Shown here: positions 15,057 through 23,298 of the stretch, in pieces | Numbering within the stretch: position 1 is the stretch's first letter | How the letters are laid out: every line of letters starts with the position of its first letter | Assembly: GCF_049856175.1 (NCBI RefSeq) | Contig: NZ_JBNDNA010000001.1 | Location: 1 to 64,000, forward strand | Length of the DNA: 64,000 bases | Direction: 5' to 3' | Origin: JB111 sp049856175 | GTDB lineage: Bacteria > Actinomycetota > Actinomycetes > Actinomycetales > Actinomycetaceae | Position numbers and translations under genes: made by a program | The notes under the pieces: generated by a model | Databases searched by the model: none | What the model saw: only the letters and a program-made list of their open reading frames with translations | Told to the model about the DNA's origin: nothing

Positions 15057-15314
15057 ATGACCCCACCGGCACGCACCGACCCGGGCGCCGTCAGCCCGGT
15101 CCGCGAGCGCCGCAAGCAGCACCGGCTCACGCAGGCGGAGCTGGGCGCGCTCGTGGGGGTCAGCCGCCACACCGTCATCGCGATCGAGCAGGGCGACTAC
15201 GCCCCCTCGGTCTTCCTGGCCCTGCGCATCGCGCGCACCCTCGGGTCGACCGTCGAGGACCTCTTCGGCGCACACCCCGAGGCGGCCACCGACCAGCTGG
15301 GAGAGACCTCATGA
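15057..15314 (+). CDS. small Cro/CI (XRE) family regulator, module A
   Basis: This 85-residue protein is one helix-turn-helix domain: VRERRKQHRLTQAELGALVG, then VSRHTVIAIEQGDYAPSVFL and ALRIARTLGSTVEDLF. This matches the short YozG/HTH_3 repressor group. The leaderless ATG 15057 lies directly behind three palindromic operators, so autoregulation is likely. Its stop overlaps the start of the membrane-protein gene (ATGA). A paralogue lies at 47595-47807 with the opposite gene order but the same operator layout. Confidence 0.85.
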   Translation: MTPPARTDPGAVSPVRERRKQHRLTQAELGALVGVSRHTVIAIEQGDYAPSVFLALRIARTLGSTVEDLFGAHPEAATDQLGETS

Positions 15315-15829
15315 CCTCGGAGCACACCCCCACGAGGGGGACCGGGACACGCCGGCCCGAGCCGGTCGACGAGCGCGAGCGGTCGATCGCCAACGAGGCC
15401 TCGGCCGTCGGCATGCGGGCCGGCATCTACGCGGGGCTCGCGGTCGCCGTGGTCGCCGCGGTCCTCGGGTCGCTGATCGTCCCGCTCGTGCTCATCCTCC
15501 TCACCGGCGTGCCGACCTGGTCGGCGATGCTGTGGGCCCGGCGGCGCCACGTCGACCTCACCGACGTCGCAGGGCGCGCCCGGCTCGGCGTGCGGGTCTC
15601 GGTCTGGGCCGTCATCGGCACCGGGATGCTGCTGGCGCTCGGGGCGATGTGCTGGACGATCGTCACCGGCTCCGGGCTCGTCACGCCGCCCGACCTCGAT
15701 GTCGTGGGGCCGCAGGCCGACGGGATCGGGAACAGCTTCGCGCGCGGCGCTGTCGTCGGCGGCATGGTCGGCGTCGTCCTCGCCGTGGCCGCCACGTTCT
15801 GGCCCCGACGCCGTCGCGACGACGCGTAG
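15311..15829 (+). CDS. four-TM membrane protein, module A
   Basis: This 172-residue protein has a polar N-terminus (about 35 residues) and four hydrophobic segments: GIYAGLAVAVVAAVLGSLIV, PLVLILLTGVPTWSAMLW, VSVWAVIGTGMLLALGAMCW and GAVVGGMVGVVLAVAATFW. I do not recognise its family; it is comparable to uncharacterised proteins (such as DUF2178-like) that accompany small XRE regulators. It is translationally coupled to the regulator at 15057 by ATGA. The pairing implies that the regulator controls, or responds to, this protein. Its function is unknown. Confidence 0.75.
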   Translation: MTSEHTPTRGTGTRRPEPVDERERSIANEASAVGMRAGIYAGLAVAVVAAVLGSLIVPLVLILLTGVPTWSAMLWARRRHVDLTDVAGRARLGVRVSVWAVIGTGMLLALGAMCWTIVTGSGLVTPPDLDVVGPQADGIGNSFARGAVVGGMVGVVLAVAATFWPRRRRDDA

Positions 15830-15832
15830 CCG

Positions 15833-16744
15833 TCAGGCCGGGTCGAGCAGCTCCTGCGCCGCGGCTCGGTGCTCGGGCCTGCCGGTGATGAGCGCGTAGA
15901 TCCCGTAGCCGACCGGGCTCGCGGCCATGTGCTCGGCGCAGTGGTCCGCGAGCCGGGGCCACGTCCGGCCGCCGGCATCCTCGTAGGCCTCGAGCGTGAC
16001 GGCGAACGCCTCCCGGCCCGCCGTCGCGTGGTGCAGAGCGAGATCCGCGCCCGGGTCGGAGACCTTCGCCGTCGTCCAGTCGAGCACGGCGGTCGGCCGG
16101 TCGGCCTCGTCGACGAGCACGTGCGCGGGATAGAGCTCGCCGTGGGTGAGCACGGACCGGTCCGGCCAGAACGAGTCCTCGCCGATCCACGTGCGCCATC
16201 GCTCGAGCAGCTGCGGCGCGACGCGGAAGGATCCGGCGACCCGCTCGACCTCCCCGGCCCGACGGGTGCGCACCTCGTCCGGGGTCTCGACCACCGCACC
16301 ACCGGCCGCCGCCGCGTCGACGTCGATGCCGTGCAGCTCGGCGAGCAGCTCGCCGAAGGCACGTGCATAGGTACGCGACGTCGGGTCGACGTGCCAGACC
16401 GGCTCACCGGTGGCGGGATCGACCGTCAGCCCGGGCGACCCTGGCAGCAGCGGGTAGGCCACGAGCCGGGTCGACCGGATGCGCCAGTCCGGGACCGCGA
16501 CCGACAGGCGCGGCCGCACGACGTCGAGGATCGCCGCCTCCGCCGCGATGCCCTCGGCGACGTCCGGCCGGCGGGGCACGCGCAGCACCCACGACTCACC
16601 GGCAGCCGTGCTCCCGATGGCCACCCGGTAGTCCAGCCCGACCTCCTCGATCCGTAGCGAGGCCGGGTCGATGTCGAGCCCGTGGGCGGCGGCGAGGGCG
16701 GCGAGCTCGTCCCGGCCTGCCGGAACCTGTGCGTCATCCGTCAT
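15833..16744 (-). CDS. mph: macrolide 2'-phosphotransferase (Mph type)
   Basis: This 303-residue aminoglycoside/macrolide kinase-like protein shows a Brenner-type motif in LTHGELYPAHVLVD (about 195-210), with Glu where most APH enzymes have Asp, and a metal site in AVLDWTTAKVSDPGADLALH. The N-lobe segment SWVLRVPRR is typical of Mph enzymes. Mph enzymes phosphorylate the desosamine 2'-hydroxyl of macrolides with GTP. ATG 16744 has GGAGG upstream. The gene lies 70 bases after nrdF on the same strand and 3.2 kb from erm, so the region carries both target protection and drug inactivation. The Glu substitution makes activity worth testing. Confidence 0.82.
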   Translation of the reverse strand: MTDDAQVPAGRDELAALAAAHGLDIDPASLRIEEVGLDYRVAIGSTAAGESWVLRVPRRPDVAEGIAAEAAILDVVRPRLSVAVPDWRIRSTRLVAYPLLPGSPGLTVDPATGEPVWHVDPTSRTYARAFGELLAELHGIDVDAAAAGGAVVETPDEVRTRRAGEVERVAGSFRVAPQLLERWRTWIGEDSFWPDRSVLTHGELYPAHVLVDEADRPTAVLDWTTAKVSDPGADLALHHATAGREAFAVTLEAYEDAGGRTWPRLADHCAEHMAASPVGYGIYALITGRPEHRAAAQELLDPA

Positions 16745-16814
16745 CGGGTCCTCCCGGCGTGCGGTCGTCGCCGGCGCCGCCGCGCGCTCGGGCGTGGCGG
16801 CGCCGTCGGGAGAC

Positions 16815-17789
16815 TCAGAAGTCCCAGTCCTCGTCCTCGGTGTTCTCCGCCTTGCCCATGACGTAGGAGGAGCCGGATCCGGAGAAGAAGTCGTGGTTCT
16901 CGTCCGCGTTGGGGCTCAGCGAGGAGAGGATCGCCGGGTTCACGGCCGTCTGGTCGGCCGTGAACAGGCCCTCGTAGCCGAGGTTGTTGAGGGCCTTGTT
17001 GGCGTTGTACTTGAGGAACGCCTTGACGTCCTCCGTGAGCCCGAGCGGGTCGTAGAGGTCCTCGGTGTACTGCTCCTCGTTCTCGTAGAGCTCGAGGAGG
17101 AGCTCGAAGGTGTAGTCCTTGAGCTCCTGGCGACGCTCGGCCGAGGAGCGCTCGAGCGCCTTCTGGTACTTGTAGCCGATGTAGTACCCGTGCACGGCCT
17201 CGTCGCGGATGATGAGGCGGATGAGGTCCGCGGTGTTCGTCAGCTTGGCGCGGCTCGACCAGTACATCGGAGCGTAGAAGCCCGAGTAGAAGAGGAAGGA
17301 CTCGAGCATCACGGACGCGACCTTGCGCTTCTCCGGGTCGTCGCCGCGGTAGTAGTCCATGATGATCTGCGCCTTGCGCTGGAGGTTCTCGTTCTCCTCC
17401 GACCAGCGGAAGGCGTCGTCGATCTCCGCCGTCGAGATGAGCGTGGAGAAGATCGACGAGTACGACTTCGCGTGCACCGACTCCATGAACGCGATGTTCG
17501 TGTAGACGGCCTCCTCGTGCTGTGTGACGGCGTCGGGGATGAGGCTGACCGCGCCGACGGTGCCCTGCACGGTGTCCAGCAGCGTGAGGCCGGTGAACAC
17601 GCGGGTCGTCATCAGCTTCTCGTGGTCGCTCAGGGTCGCCCACGACTGGATGTCGTTCGACAGCGGCACCTTCTCCGGCAGCCAGAAGTTCGAGGTCAGG
17701 CGGTCCCAGACCTCCTGGTCCTTGTCGTCGTCGATGCGGTTCCAGTTGATGGCCTGGACCGAGGAGACGAGCTTGAGCTTCTCGGACAC
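16815..17789 (-). CDS. nrdF: class Ib ribonucleotide reductase small subunit NrdF
   Basis: This 324-residue NrdF is near the family's usual 320-330 residues. Metal ligands and the radical tyrosine can be placed: LTLLDTVQGT (Asp), FMESVHAKSY (Glu, His, Tyr), SVMLESFLFYSG (Glu) and IRDEAVHGYY (Glu, His). GTG 17789 preceded by AAGGAG is preferred to ATG 17804, because the Shine-Dalgarno lies between them. It provides the di-metal tyrosyl radical for NrdE, yet nrdHIE lies about 20 kb away (37402-40212). Many actinobacteria likewise have nrdF apart from nrdHIE. Confidence 0.94.
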   Translation of the reverse strand: MSEKLKLVSSVQAINWNRIDDDKDQEVWDRLTSNFWLPEKVPLSNDIQSWATLSDHEKLMTTRVFTGLTLLDTVQGTVGAVSLIPDAVTQHEEAVYTNIAFMESVHAKSYSSIFSTLISTAEIDDAFRWSEENENLQRKAQIIMDYYRGDDPEKRKVASVMLESFLFYSGFYAPMYWSSRAKLTNTADLIRLIIRDEAVHGYYIGYKYQKALERSSAERRQELKDYTFELLLELYENEEQYTEDLYDPLGLTEDVKAFLKYNANKALNNLGYEGLFTADQTAVNPAILSSLSPNADENHDFFSGSGSSYVMGKAENTEDEDWDF

Positions 17790-18046
17790 GGTGCTCCTTG
17801 TCATGCGTCGCGCGTGCGTCGCGCGTGGGGTCGTCGCCTCGCGAGGGACGTCTCGGGCGGTGCGTCCATGCTGCCACGAAGCACCGACGACGTCGCCGAC
17901 CGACAAGGTGAGGTACGCCGTCGAGGCGCCTCCCCCACGTGCACCGCACGGTGGGCAGCCGATACGCGCCCGACGCCGACACGCCGGTCACCGAGGTACC
18001 CGCTCCCCGGGTGTAGCCGGGATTCGCGGGCGAGGACACTGGCGCT

Positions 18047-18175
18047 GTGACCGAAAGTCCGTATGGCCGCCCTGCGCACGCCCCCGACGGCGTGCGCATG
18101 GGGCACGACCTGCCGACGAGGTCCCCATCCGCCGACCGGCGGACGCACGGCCGGGACACCAGAATGTCCCCGTGA
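18047..18175 (+). CDS. 42-residue ORF, likely remnant of the six-TM paralogue family
   Basis: GTG 18047 opens a 42-codon frame whose TGA overlaps the GTG of the next gene (GTGA at 18172-18175). Its segment APDGVRMGHDLP resembles APDGSVWNGSFWELP near the N-terminus of the following membrane protein. It may be a truncated N-terminal relic of a fourth paralogue or a leader that couples translation. No membrane segment is present, and it could be a chance frame. Confidence 0.4.
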   Translation: MTESPYGRPAHAPDGVRMGHDLPTRSPSADRRTHGRDTRMSP

Positions 18176-19191
18176 ACGTCGACCCGCACTCGCAGTACAC
18201 CTCTGCACAGCACCCACCCGCGCCGGGCCGGCGCGCCCCCGACGGCAGCGTGTGGAACGGCAGCTTCTGGGAGCTCCCACCCGGCGGGCCGGGCGGGCCG
18301 TCGCCCGACCAGCTCCGGCAGCGCGCACGAGACGCGGCGCGGCCTCGCCTCGACGCCGGGCGATCGACCCGGTCCGACCTCTCGACGACGACGATCGCCT
18401 CGATCCTGCTGGTCGCGGCGGCGGCGATCACGGCCGTGCTCATCGACGGCTCCGGGCAGGGCATGGCGCCGGGGCTCGTCGCGACGCTGTCGGCCGGCGC
18501 GGGCCTCGTCCTCGGTGGCGTGGTGATCCTCGTCCAGCGCTTCCGCATGGACGACCGCTCCTGGTACGTCGCCCGCAGCGACGCCCGGTCCATGGGCTCC
18601 GGAGCGGCGATCGGGCTCGACGTGCTGCAGGCGTTCCTCGGTTACGTGCCTGCGGTGGCGCTGACGGTCGGGGCCGCCGGCGCCGGCGAGCGCCTGCTCT
18701 CGCTGACGGGTTTCGCGTGCGCGATGCTCGTCGGGCTCACGCTCGCCGTCTGGGTCTCGCGCGAGCCGCTGCGTGGCGACGGGAACCGGCGCAACCGCAG
18801 CCACGAGTGGATCCACGAGGAGATCGTCGGGTTCACCCGACGAGGCCGGGCCGCCCGCTGGAGCCGGTTCCTGCTCGGCGTCGTCATGGGCGTGGCCGCG
18901 GCCGCGACGGGCGTGCTCGTGCCCGCCCCCGCCCCGGAGGTCGGGACGATGGTGGGCCTCCTCGTCATCGGGGCGGTGGCCGGGTGGATCTTCTTCGGCG
19001 TGCAGGCCTGGTGGGACAACCTCGACCGGCGCGTGTCGAAGCCCGCGGGGCGCGAACCGCGTGCGCGCACGGAGCCCGAGCGTCCGGAGCCCGAGCGCGG
19101 CGATCCCGAGCGCCTGGAGCAGGACCGCGATCGCCGCACGGGCGGTCCTGTCCTCCCCGACCCGCCCTCCGGGCACGTGCCACCGTGGTGA
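18172..19191 (+). CDS. six-TM membrane protein, paralogue 1
   Basis: This 339-residue protein has a Pro/Gly-rich N-terminal region (about 65 residues, with APDGSVWNGSFWELPPGG) and six predicted membrane segments. Between TM2 and TM3 lies RSWYVARSDARSM (129-141) followed by GLDVLQ. The same signature appears in the next two genes. TM1 is TIASILLVAAAAITAVL and TM6 is MVGLLVIGAVAGWIFFGVQ. The C-terminal tail is Glu/Arg/Pro-rich. I do not recognise the family and there is no catalytic motif. GTG 18172 overlaps the preceding small ORF, and the stop overlaps the next start (TGATG). Confidence 0.75.
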   Translation: MNVDPHSQYTSAQHPPAPGRRAPDGSVWNGSFWELPPGGPGGPSPDQLRQRARDAARPRLDAGRSTRSDLSTTTIASILLVAAAAITAVLIDGSGQGMAPGLVATLSAGAGLVLGGVVILVQRFRMDDRSWYVARSDARSMGSGAAIGLDVLQAFLGYVPAVALTVGAAGAGERLLSLTGFACAMLVGLTLAVWVSREPLRGDGNRRNRSHEWIHEEIVGFTRRGRAARWSRFLLGVVMGVAAAATGVLVPAPAPEVGTMVGLLVIGAVAGWIFFGVQAWWDNLDRRVSKPAGREPRARTEPERPEPERGDPERLEQDRDRRTGGPVLPDPPSGHVPPW

Positions 19192-20150
19192 TGTGGGAGG
19201 CGCCGCGGGGGGACGCGCACCGTCCCGCTCACGGCGCGGGGCCGGGCATCCCGTCCTTCGAGAACGCGGAACCTCGCGGGTGGGGTGACCAGCCACATGG
19301 GTGGCCCGAACGGCCGAGCGGCTCGGCCGGACTACCGATCGGCCGGGCCGGACCGCCGACCAGCACAGCCGTCGACGGTGGCCGCTCGAGCAGGTCCGAC
19401 GTCGTGGCGACGACGCTCGGCTCCCTCCTCATGGCCGCCGCCTCCGTGGGCGTGCTGTTCCTGGTGACCACGTACGGCGACGCGACCGCGCCCGGGGCGA
19501 ACGCGGCGGTGTCCGCCGGCATCGCCGGGATCGCGTACGGGGTGGTCCGGGTGGTGCAGGACGCCCGCATGGACAAGCGGTCCTGGTACGTCGCGCGCAG
19601 CGACCGCCGATCGATGGGGCTGACGGCCGCGATCGGTGTCGACCTCGTCCAGAACGTCCTGCTCTACGCCCCGCCCGTGACACTCACGGTGCTGGCCGCC
19701 GAGCTCGGCGACCGCACCCTCGCGCTGACGGGCGCGATCTGCGCGATCATCCTCGGGGTGCTCACCACGAGCTGGTCCGTTCGCTATCCGTTGCCCTACA
19801 CGGGCCTGCAGCAGACTTCGTGGCGCTACAGGCCCTATGCGCCGGACCCGGAGTTCGTGCGCAGGTCGGTGGGGGCGCGCCTCCTGCGTCTCCCCGTCGG
19901 GGTCCCGCTCGGACTCGCCGGGGCGGTCACCGTCCTGCTCGTGACCGAGCCCCGCCCGGGGCTCGTCATGACAGTCACCCTCATGGCGCTGGTCGGTCTC
20001 GCCAACGGGGTGGGCGTCCTGGTCTATGGCCGGCCCAAGCTGCGAGGGCCGAGGCGACGCGACCAGGAGCTCCACACCCGTATGCGGCAGGGGCCCGACA
20101 CCCGTATGCGGCACGAGCACGAGCAGCTCCGCCGGCAGGGGCGCCGATGA
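19191..20150 (+). CDS. six-TM membrane protein, paralogue 2
   Basis: This 319-residue protein has the same organisation as paralogue 1: a polar Gly/Pro-rich N-terminus, two membrane helices, RSWYVARSDRRSM (130-142) with GVDLVQ, then four more helices and a basic tail. ATG 19191 overlaps the previous stop (TGATG); GTG 19188 is an alternative. The tail contains a repeated TRMR pattern (LHTRMRQGPDTRMRHEHEQ). Its stop overlaps the next gene (ATGA). Function is unknown; strict coupling to its paralogues suggests a hetero-oligomer. Confidence 0.75.
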   Translation: MWEAPRGDAHRPAHGAGPGIPSFENAEPRGWGDQPHGWPERPSGSAGLPIGRAGPPTSTAVDGGRSSRSDVVATTLGSLLMAAASVGVLFLVTTYGDATAPGANAAVSAGIAGIAYGVVRVVQDARMDKRSWYVARSDRRSMGLTAAIGVDLVQNVLLYAPPVTLTVLAAELGDRTLALTGAICAIILGVLTTSWSVRYPLPYTGLQQTSWRYRPYAPDPEFVRRSVGARLLRLPVGVPLGLAGAVTVLLVTEPRPGLVMTVTLMALVGLANGVGVLVYGRPKLRGPRRRDQELHTRMRQGPDTRMRHEHEQLRRQGRR

Positions 20151-21049
20151 GCTCGCCCGGTGGCAGGGGCCCGTTCGGTCGACGGCACGGTGACCACAGG
20201 GCTGCGCACCGGTCGGGGCCGGCCGCGCAGTGGCCCGCCCACCCCCCGCGGGCCGAGGCGCATCGGCCGGAACCTTTCGCACCGTGGCCCGGCGCGACCT
20301 GGCCCAGCCGTCCTCACCACCCGAACGAGGAACCCTGGCCGGCGCGCCGTCCGTGGGCCTCGGCCCTGTGGGACGTCGCGGCGACGACGGCGGTGGCCGC
20401 CGTCGCCGTCCTGGTCGCCGCCTTCCTGGCCGACCTGCTCATCGACGACGCCGGCAACCTCCGGTTCGAACCGAACCGCGGGCCCGACGGCACCTCGGGT
20501 GCAGCGACGACGGGCGGCACCCTCGGGCTCGTGGTCGGCGCAGCGGTGCTGTGGCCGTACCGCCGGTGGCGCAACGGTCGCACCTGGTACGAGGGCCGCG
20601 GCGACGCACGGTCGATGAGTACCGGGTCCGTCCTGCTCGTCGACCTCGTCCAGGCCGCGTTGCTCACTCTCCCGCCCGCCGTGGTCCTGCTGGCTGTGGA
20701 CGTGTACCTGCACCGGGAGGTCGGCCTGACCGCGGTCGCGGTGGCCACGGGACTGCTCGCGACGCGAGCCGTCACGGCGCACAACTGGGCGGGCGAGGCA
20801 ACGGCCCGACCGGGCGACCCGCGTCCGTTGACCGACCGGTGCCGCGGCTCGAAGATCGCCCGGATCGGCCTCGCCTGGCTGACGGCCCCCGTCGGCCCGC
20901 TGCTCGGGCTGCTGGCGTTCGACGACACCGAGTTCATCTACGCGGGCGCCATCGTGGTGGCCGTGCTCGTGCCACCGGTCAGCCTCTTCTGGTGGTGGCG
21001 GCTGCGCACACCGCAGCCCCCAACGGCCAGGGGCCGCGGCGATGCCTGA
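20147..21049 (+). CDS. six-TM membrane protein, paralogue 3
   Basis: This 300-residue third member is more divergent. It has a long His/Pro/Arg-rich N-terminus (about 70 residues), and the signature is RTWYEGRGDARSM (145-157) followed by VLLVDLVQ. Membrane segments include AVAAVAVLVAAFLADLL, GGTLGLVVGAAVLW, ALLTLPPAVVLLAVDVYL and a C-terminal IVVAVLVPPVSLFWWW. ATG 20147 overlaps the previous stop (ATGA). It ends the operon; the convergent betaine cluster follows 60 bases later. No family was recognised. Confidence 0.72.
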   Translation: MSSPGGRGPFGRRHGDHRAAHRSGPAAQWPAHPPRAEAHRPEPFAPWPGATWPSRPHHPNEEPWPARRPWASALWDVAATTAVAAVAVLVAAFLADLLIDDAGNLRFEPNRGPDGTSGAATTGGTLGLVVGAAVLWPYRRWRNGRTWYEGRGDARSMSTGSVLLVDLVQAALLTLPPAVVLLAVDVYLHREVGLTAVAVATGLLATRAVTAHNWAGEATARPGDPRPLTDRCRGSKIARIGLAWLTAPVGPLLGLLAFDDTEFIYAGAIVVAVLVPPVSLFWWWRLRTPQPPTARGRGDA

Positions 21050-21109
21050 CCACGGCCCCGCCAGACCACAGCGCCGCCTGACCGCACCGACGCCTCCGGC
21101 GCGACACGG

Positions 21110-22096
21110 TCAGCTCTCTGTCTCCGCCCCGTCCTCGGACGCGGACTCCGAACCGGACTCCGAACCGGACTCCGCGCCCGCACCGTCGGCGACCTCTCCG
21201 GAGAGGACGGCGTCGACGTAGTCCGGGTTGTCCTCGAGCCACTGGTCGACGGCGTCGTCGTTGGACTCGCCGCCCATCTCGTTGAACATGATGTTCTCCA
21301 GCGAGTGCAGCTCCTCGCTGGTCATGTAGAAGCCGCTGAGCCACTCGGCGACCTCCGGGTACTCCTCCGCGAACCCCAGGTGCCCGTAGACGTAGATGTC
21401 GTCGGGCACGCCGAGTGCGCCTTCGGGGTCCTCGAGGTCCCGGATGGGGAACGCGTCGTAGGCCCAGTGCGGTCGCCACAGCGTGACGACGATGTTGTCC
21501 CCGCTCGAGGTGGCCGCCTCCACCTCGGCGAGCATCGCCGTCGTCGAGGAGGTCACGTACTCCATGTCCTCCAGGCCGTAGGTCGGGATGACCTCGTTCT
21601 CGGTCAGCGACGTGAGCACCGCGCCGGACTCGATGCCGACGATCCGGTTGTCGAACTCGTCGGCGTTCTCCGCGAGCTCGGCGAGCGAGGTGATCGGGGC
21701 GTCCTCGTTGACGGCGATGGTCATCGGCGCCTCCTCGTACCACATGCCGATCTCCTCGACCCGGTCGCCGTACTCCGCCATGTGCGGGGAGTTGGCCTCC
21801 GGGAGCCAGACGTCGAAGTTGAGGTCGTACTGGCCCTCGGCCAGGCCCGTCCACAGCACGGCCATGTCGACGATCTCCAGCTCGACCTCGTAGTCCTGGT
21901 CCTCGAGGATGCGCTGCCACAGGTGGCCGGTCGCCAGCGCCTCCTCCCAGCCCGCCGGGATGCCGATGACGATGGGCTCCGCCGCATCGGCCGACCCGCC
22001 GCCGGACGCGCCGTCGTCATCTTCGCCGCCGCAGGCGGACAGGGTGAGGGCCAGTGCTACGGCCGTGGTGGCGGTCCGGCGGGTCGTCGTTCGCAT
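21110..22096 (-). CDS. glycine betaine-type ABC binding lipoprotein, third in operon
   Basis: This 328-residue OpuAC-like binding protein has a lipoprotein signal ending LTLSAC (Cys22). GIPAGWEEALATGHLWQRIL, YDLNFDVWLP and VTLWRPHWAYDAFPIRDLED are conserved in both preceding paralogues. The C-terminus is a Ser/Glu-rich tail (ESGSESGSESASEDG). ATG 22096 has AAGGAG upstream. It is the last gene of proV-proW-binding protein x3. Quaternary amines such as glycine betaine, choline or carnitine are likely ligands. The aromatic box residues differ somewhat among the three copies, so specificities may differ. Confidence 0.85.
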   Translation of the reverse strand: MRTTTRRTATTAVALALTLSACGGEDDDGASGGGSADAAEPIVIGIPAGWEEALATGHLWQRILEDQDYEVELEIVDMAVLWTGLAEGQYDLNFDVWLPEANSPHMAEYGDRVEEIGMWYEEAPMTIAVNEDAPITSLAELAENADEFDNRIVGIESGAVLTSLTENEVIPTYGLEDMEYVTSSTTAMLAEVEAATSSGDNIVVTLWRPHWAYDAFPIRDLEDPEGALGVPDDIYVYGHLGFAEEYPEVAEWLSGFYMTSEELHSLENIMFNEMGGESNDDAVDQWLEDNPDYVDAVLSGEVADGAGAESGSESGSESASEDGAETES

Positions 22097-22157
22097 GTGT
22101 CTCCTTCGACTGGTGATCGGCCGGGAGCGGCGGGGCCGCACGCTCCGTCGGTGGGGG

Positions 22158-23072
22158 TCATTCCCCGACGATCTCGGGCACGAAGTCCGGGTTCTCCTCC
22201 ACCCACCGGTCCACGGCCTCGTCGTTCTCCTCACCGTTCAGCTCGTTGAACATGATGGTCTCCAGCGAGGAGACCTGCTCGTCGTCCATCGCGAACCGGC
22301 CGCTCCACTCGGCCACCTCGGGATGCTCCTCGGCGAACCCGGGACTGCTGAACGTGTGGATGTCGTTCGGCGGGCCGAGGGCGCCCTCGGGGTCCTCGAG
22401 GTCCCGGATCGGGAACGCGTCGTAGGCCCAGTGCGGGCGCCACAGCGTGGCGACCACGTTCTCCCCCGACTCGATCGCACCCTGCAGGTCCGCGAGCATC
22501 GACGGCGTGGAGGAGACGACGAACTCCATGTCCTCCAGCCCATAGGTGGGGATTACCGAGTCCTGCACGTAGCGGGTGAGGCCGGCGCCGGGCTCGATGC
22601 CGACGATGCGGTTGTCGAACTCGTCGGCGTGGTCGGCGAGCTCGGTCAAGGAGGTGATCGGGGCGTCGTCGTTGACGACCATCGTGTTCGGGTAGTCCTC
22701 GAACCAGACGCCGAGGTCCTCGATGTCGTCGCCGTACTGCTCGAGATAGTCCTCGTGGTTGTGCGGGAGCGCCACGTTGAAGTTGAGGTCGTAGTCCCCG
22801 GCGGCGAGGCCGGTGAAGACGACGCCGACGTCGGCGTGCTCCGTCTCGACCGCGTAGCCCTGCTCCTCGAGGATGTGCTTCCAGATGTAGGAGGCGGCGA
22901 TGCCCTCCTCCCAGCCGTGGAAGACGCCGATCGTGATCGTCTCCCCGGAGCCGTCGCCACCGTCGCTGCCGGCCCCCTCGTCCGGGTCGTCCCCGCCGCC
23001 GCAGGCGGCGAGCGCCGGTGCGGCCGCCGTCGTGACGGCGCCGGCCGTCAGCCATGTCCGAGTAGTTCGCAT
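22158..23072 (-). CDS. glycine betaine-type ABC binding lipoprotein, second in operon
   Basis: This 304-residue paralogue has a lipobox LAAC (Cys24) and the family segments GVFHGWEEGIAASYIWKHIL, GDYDLNFNVALPHNHEDY and ATLWRPHWAYDAFPIRDLED. Where copies 1 and 3 have WLP it reads VALPHNHED, and it lacks their acidic C-terminal tail, so it is the most divergent in its binding region. ATG 23072 has AAGGA upstream. It lies 226 bases after the first binding protein and 61 before the third. Confidence 0.85.
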   Translation of the reverse strand: MRTTRTWLTAGAVTTAAAPALAACGGGDDPDEGAGSDGGDGSGETITIGVFHGWEEGIAASYIWKHILEEQGYAVETEHADVGVVFTGLAAGDYDLNFNVALPHNHEDYLEQYGDDIEDLGVWFEDYPNTMVVNDDAPITSLTELADHADEFDNRIVGIEPGAGLTRYVQDSVIPTYGLEDMEFVVSSTPSMLADLQGAIESGENVVATLWRPHWAYDAFPIRDLEDPEGALGPPNDIHTFSSPGFAEEHPEVAEWSGRFAMDDEQVSSLETIMFNELNGEENDEAVDRWVEENPDFVPEIVGE

Positions 23073-23298
23073 GTCGGTCCTTCTCCTCGTGTGTCGTCGT
23101 CGACGACGAGTGCTGATCGAATCTGCGTCTGGCTCAGGTGATGGCTCGTGCCGGCGCGTGCTCCTCGTGAATGGTGTCGGCTCGGTGGGCGGTGGCTGGA
23201 CGGGCGCGCGGCCCGCCCCGGTGGCCGGGGCGGGCCGCGCGTCGTGATCGTGCATGCCGGGTCGCGCCCGGCGGGGCCGCTCGAGGAGCGGCGCCCGG

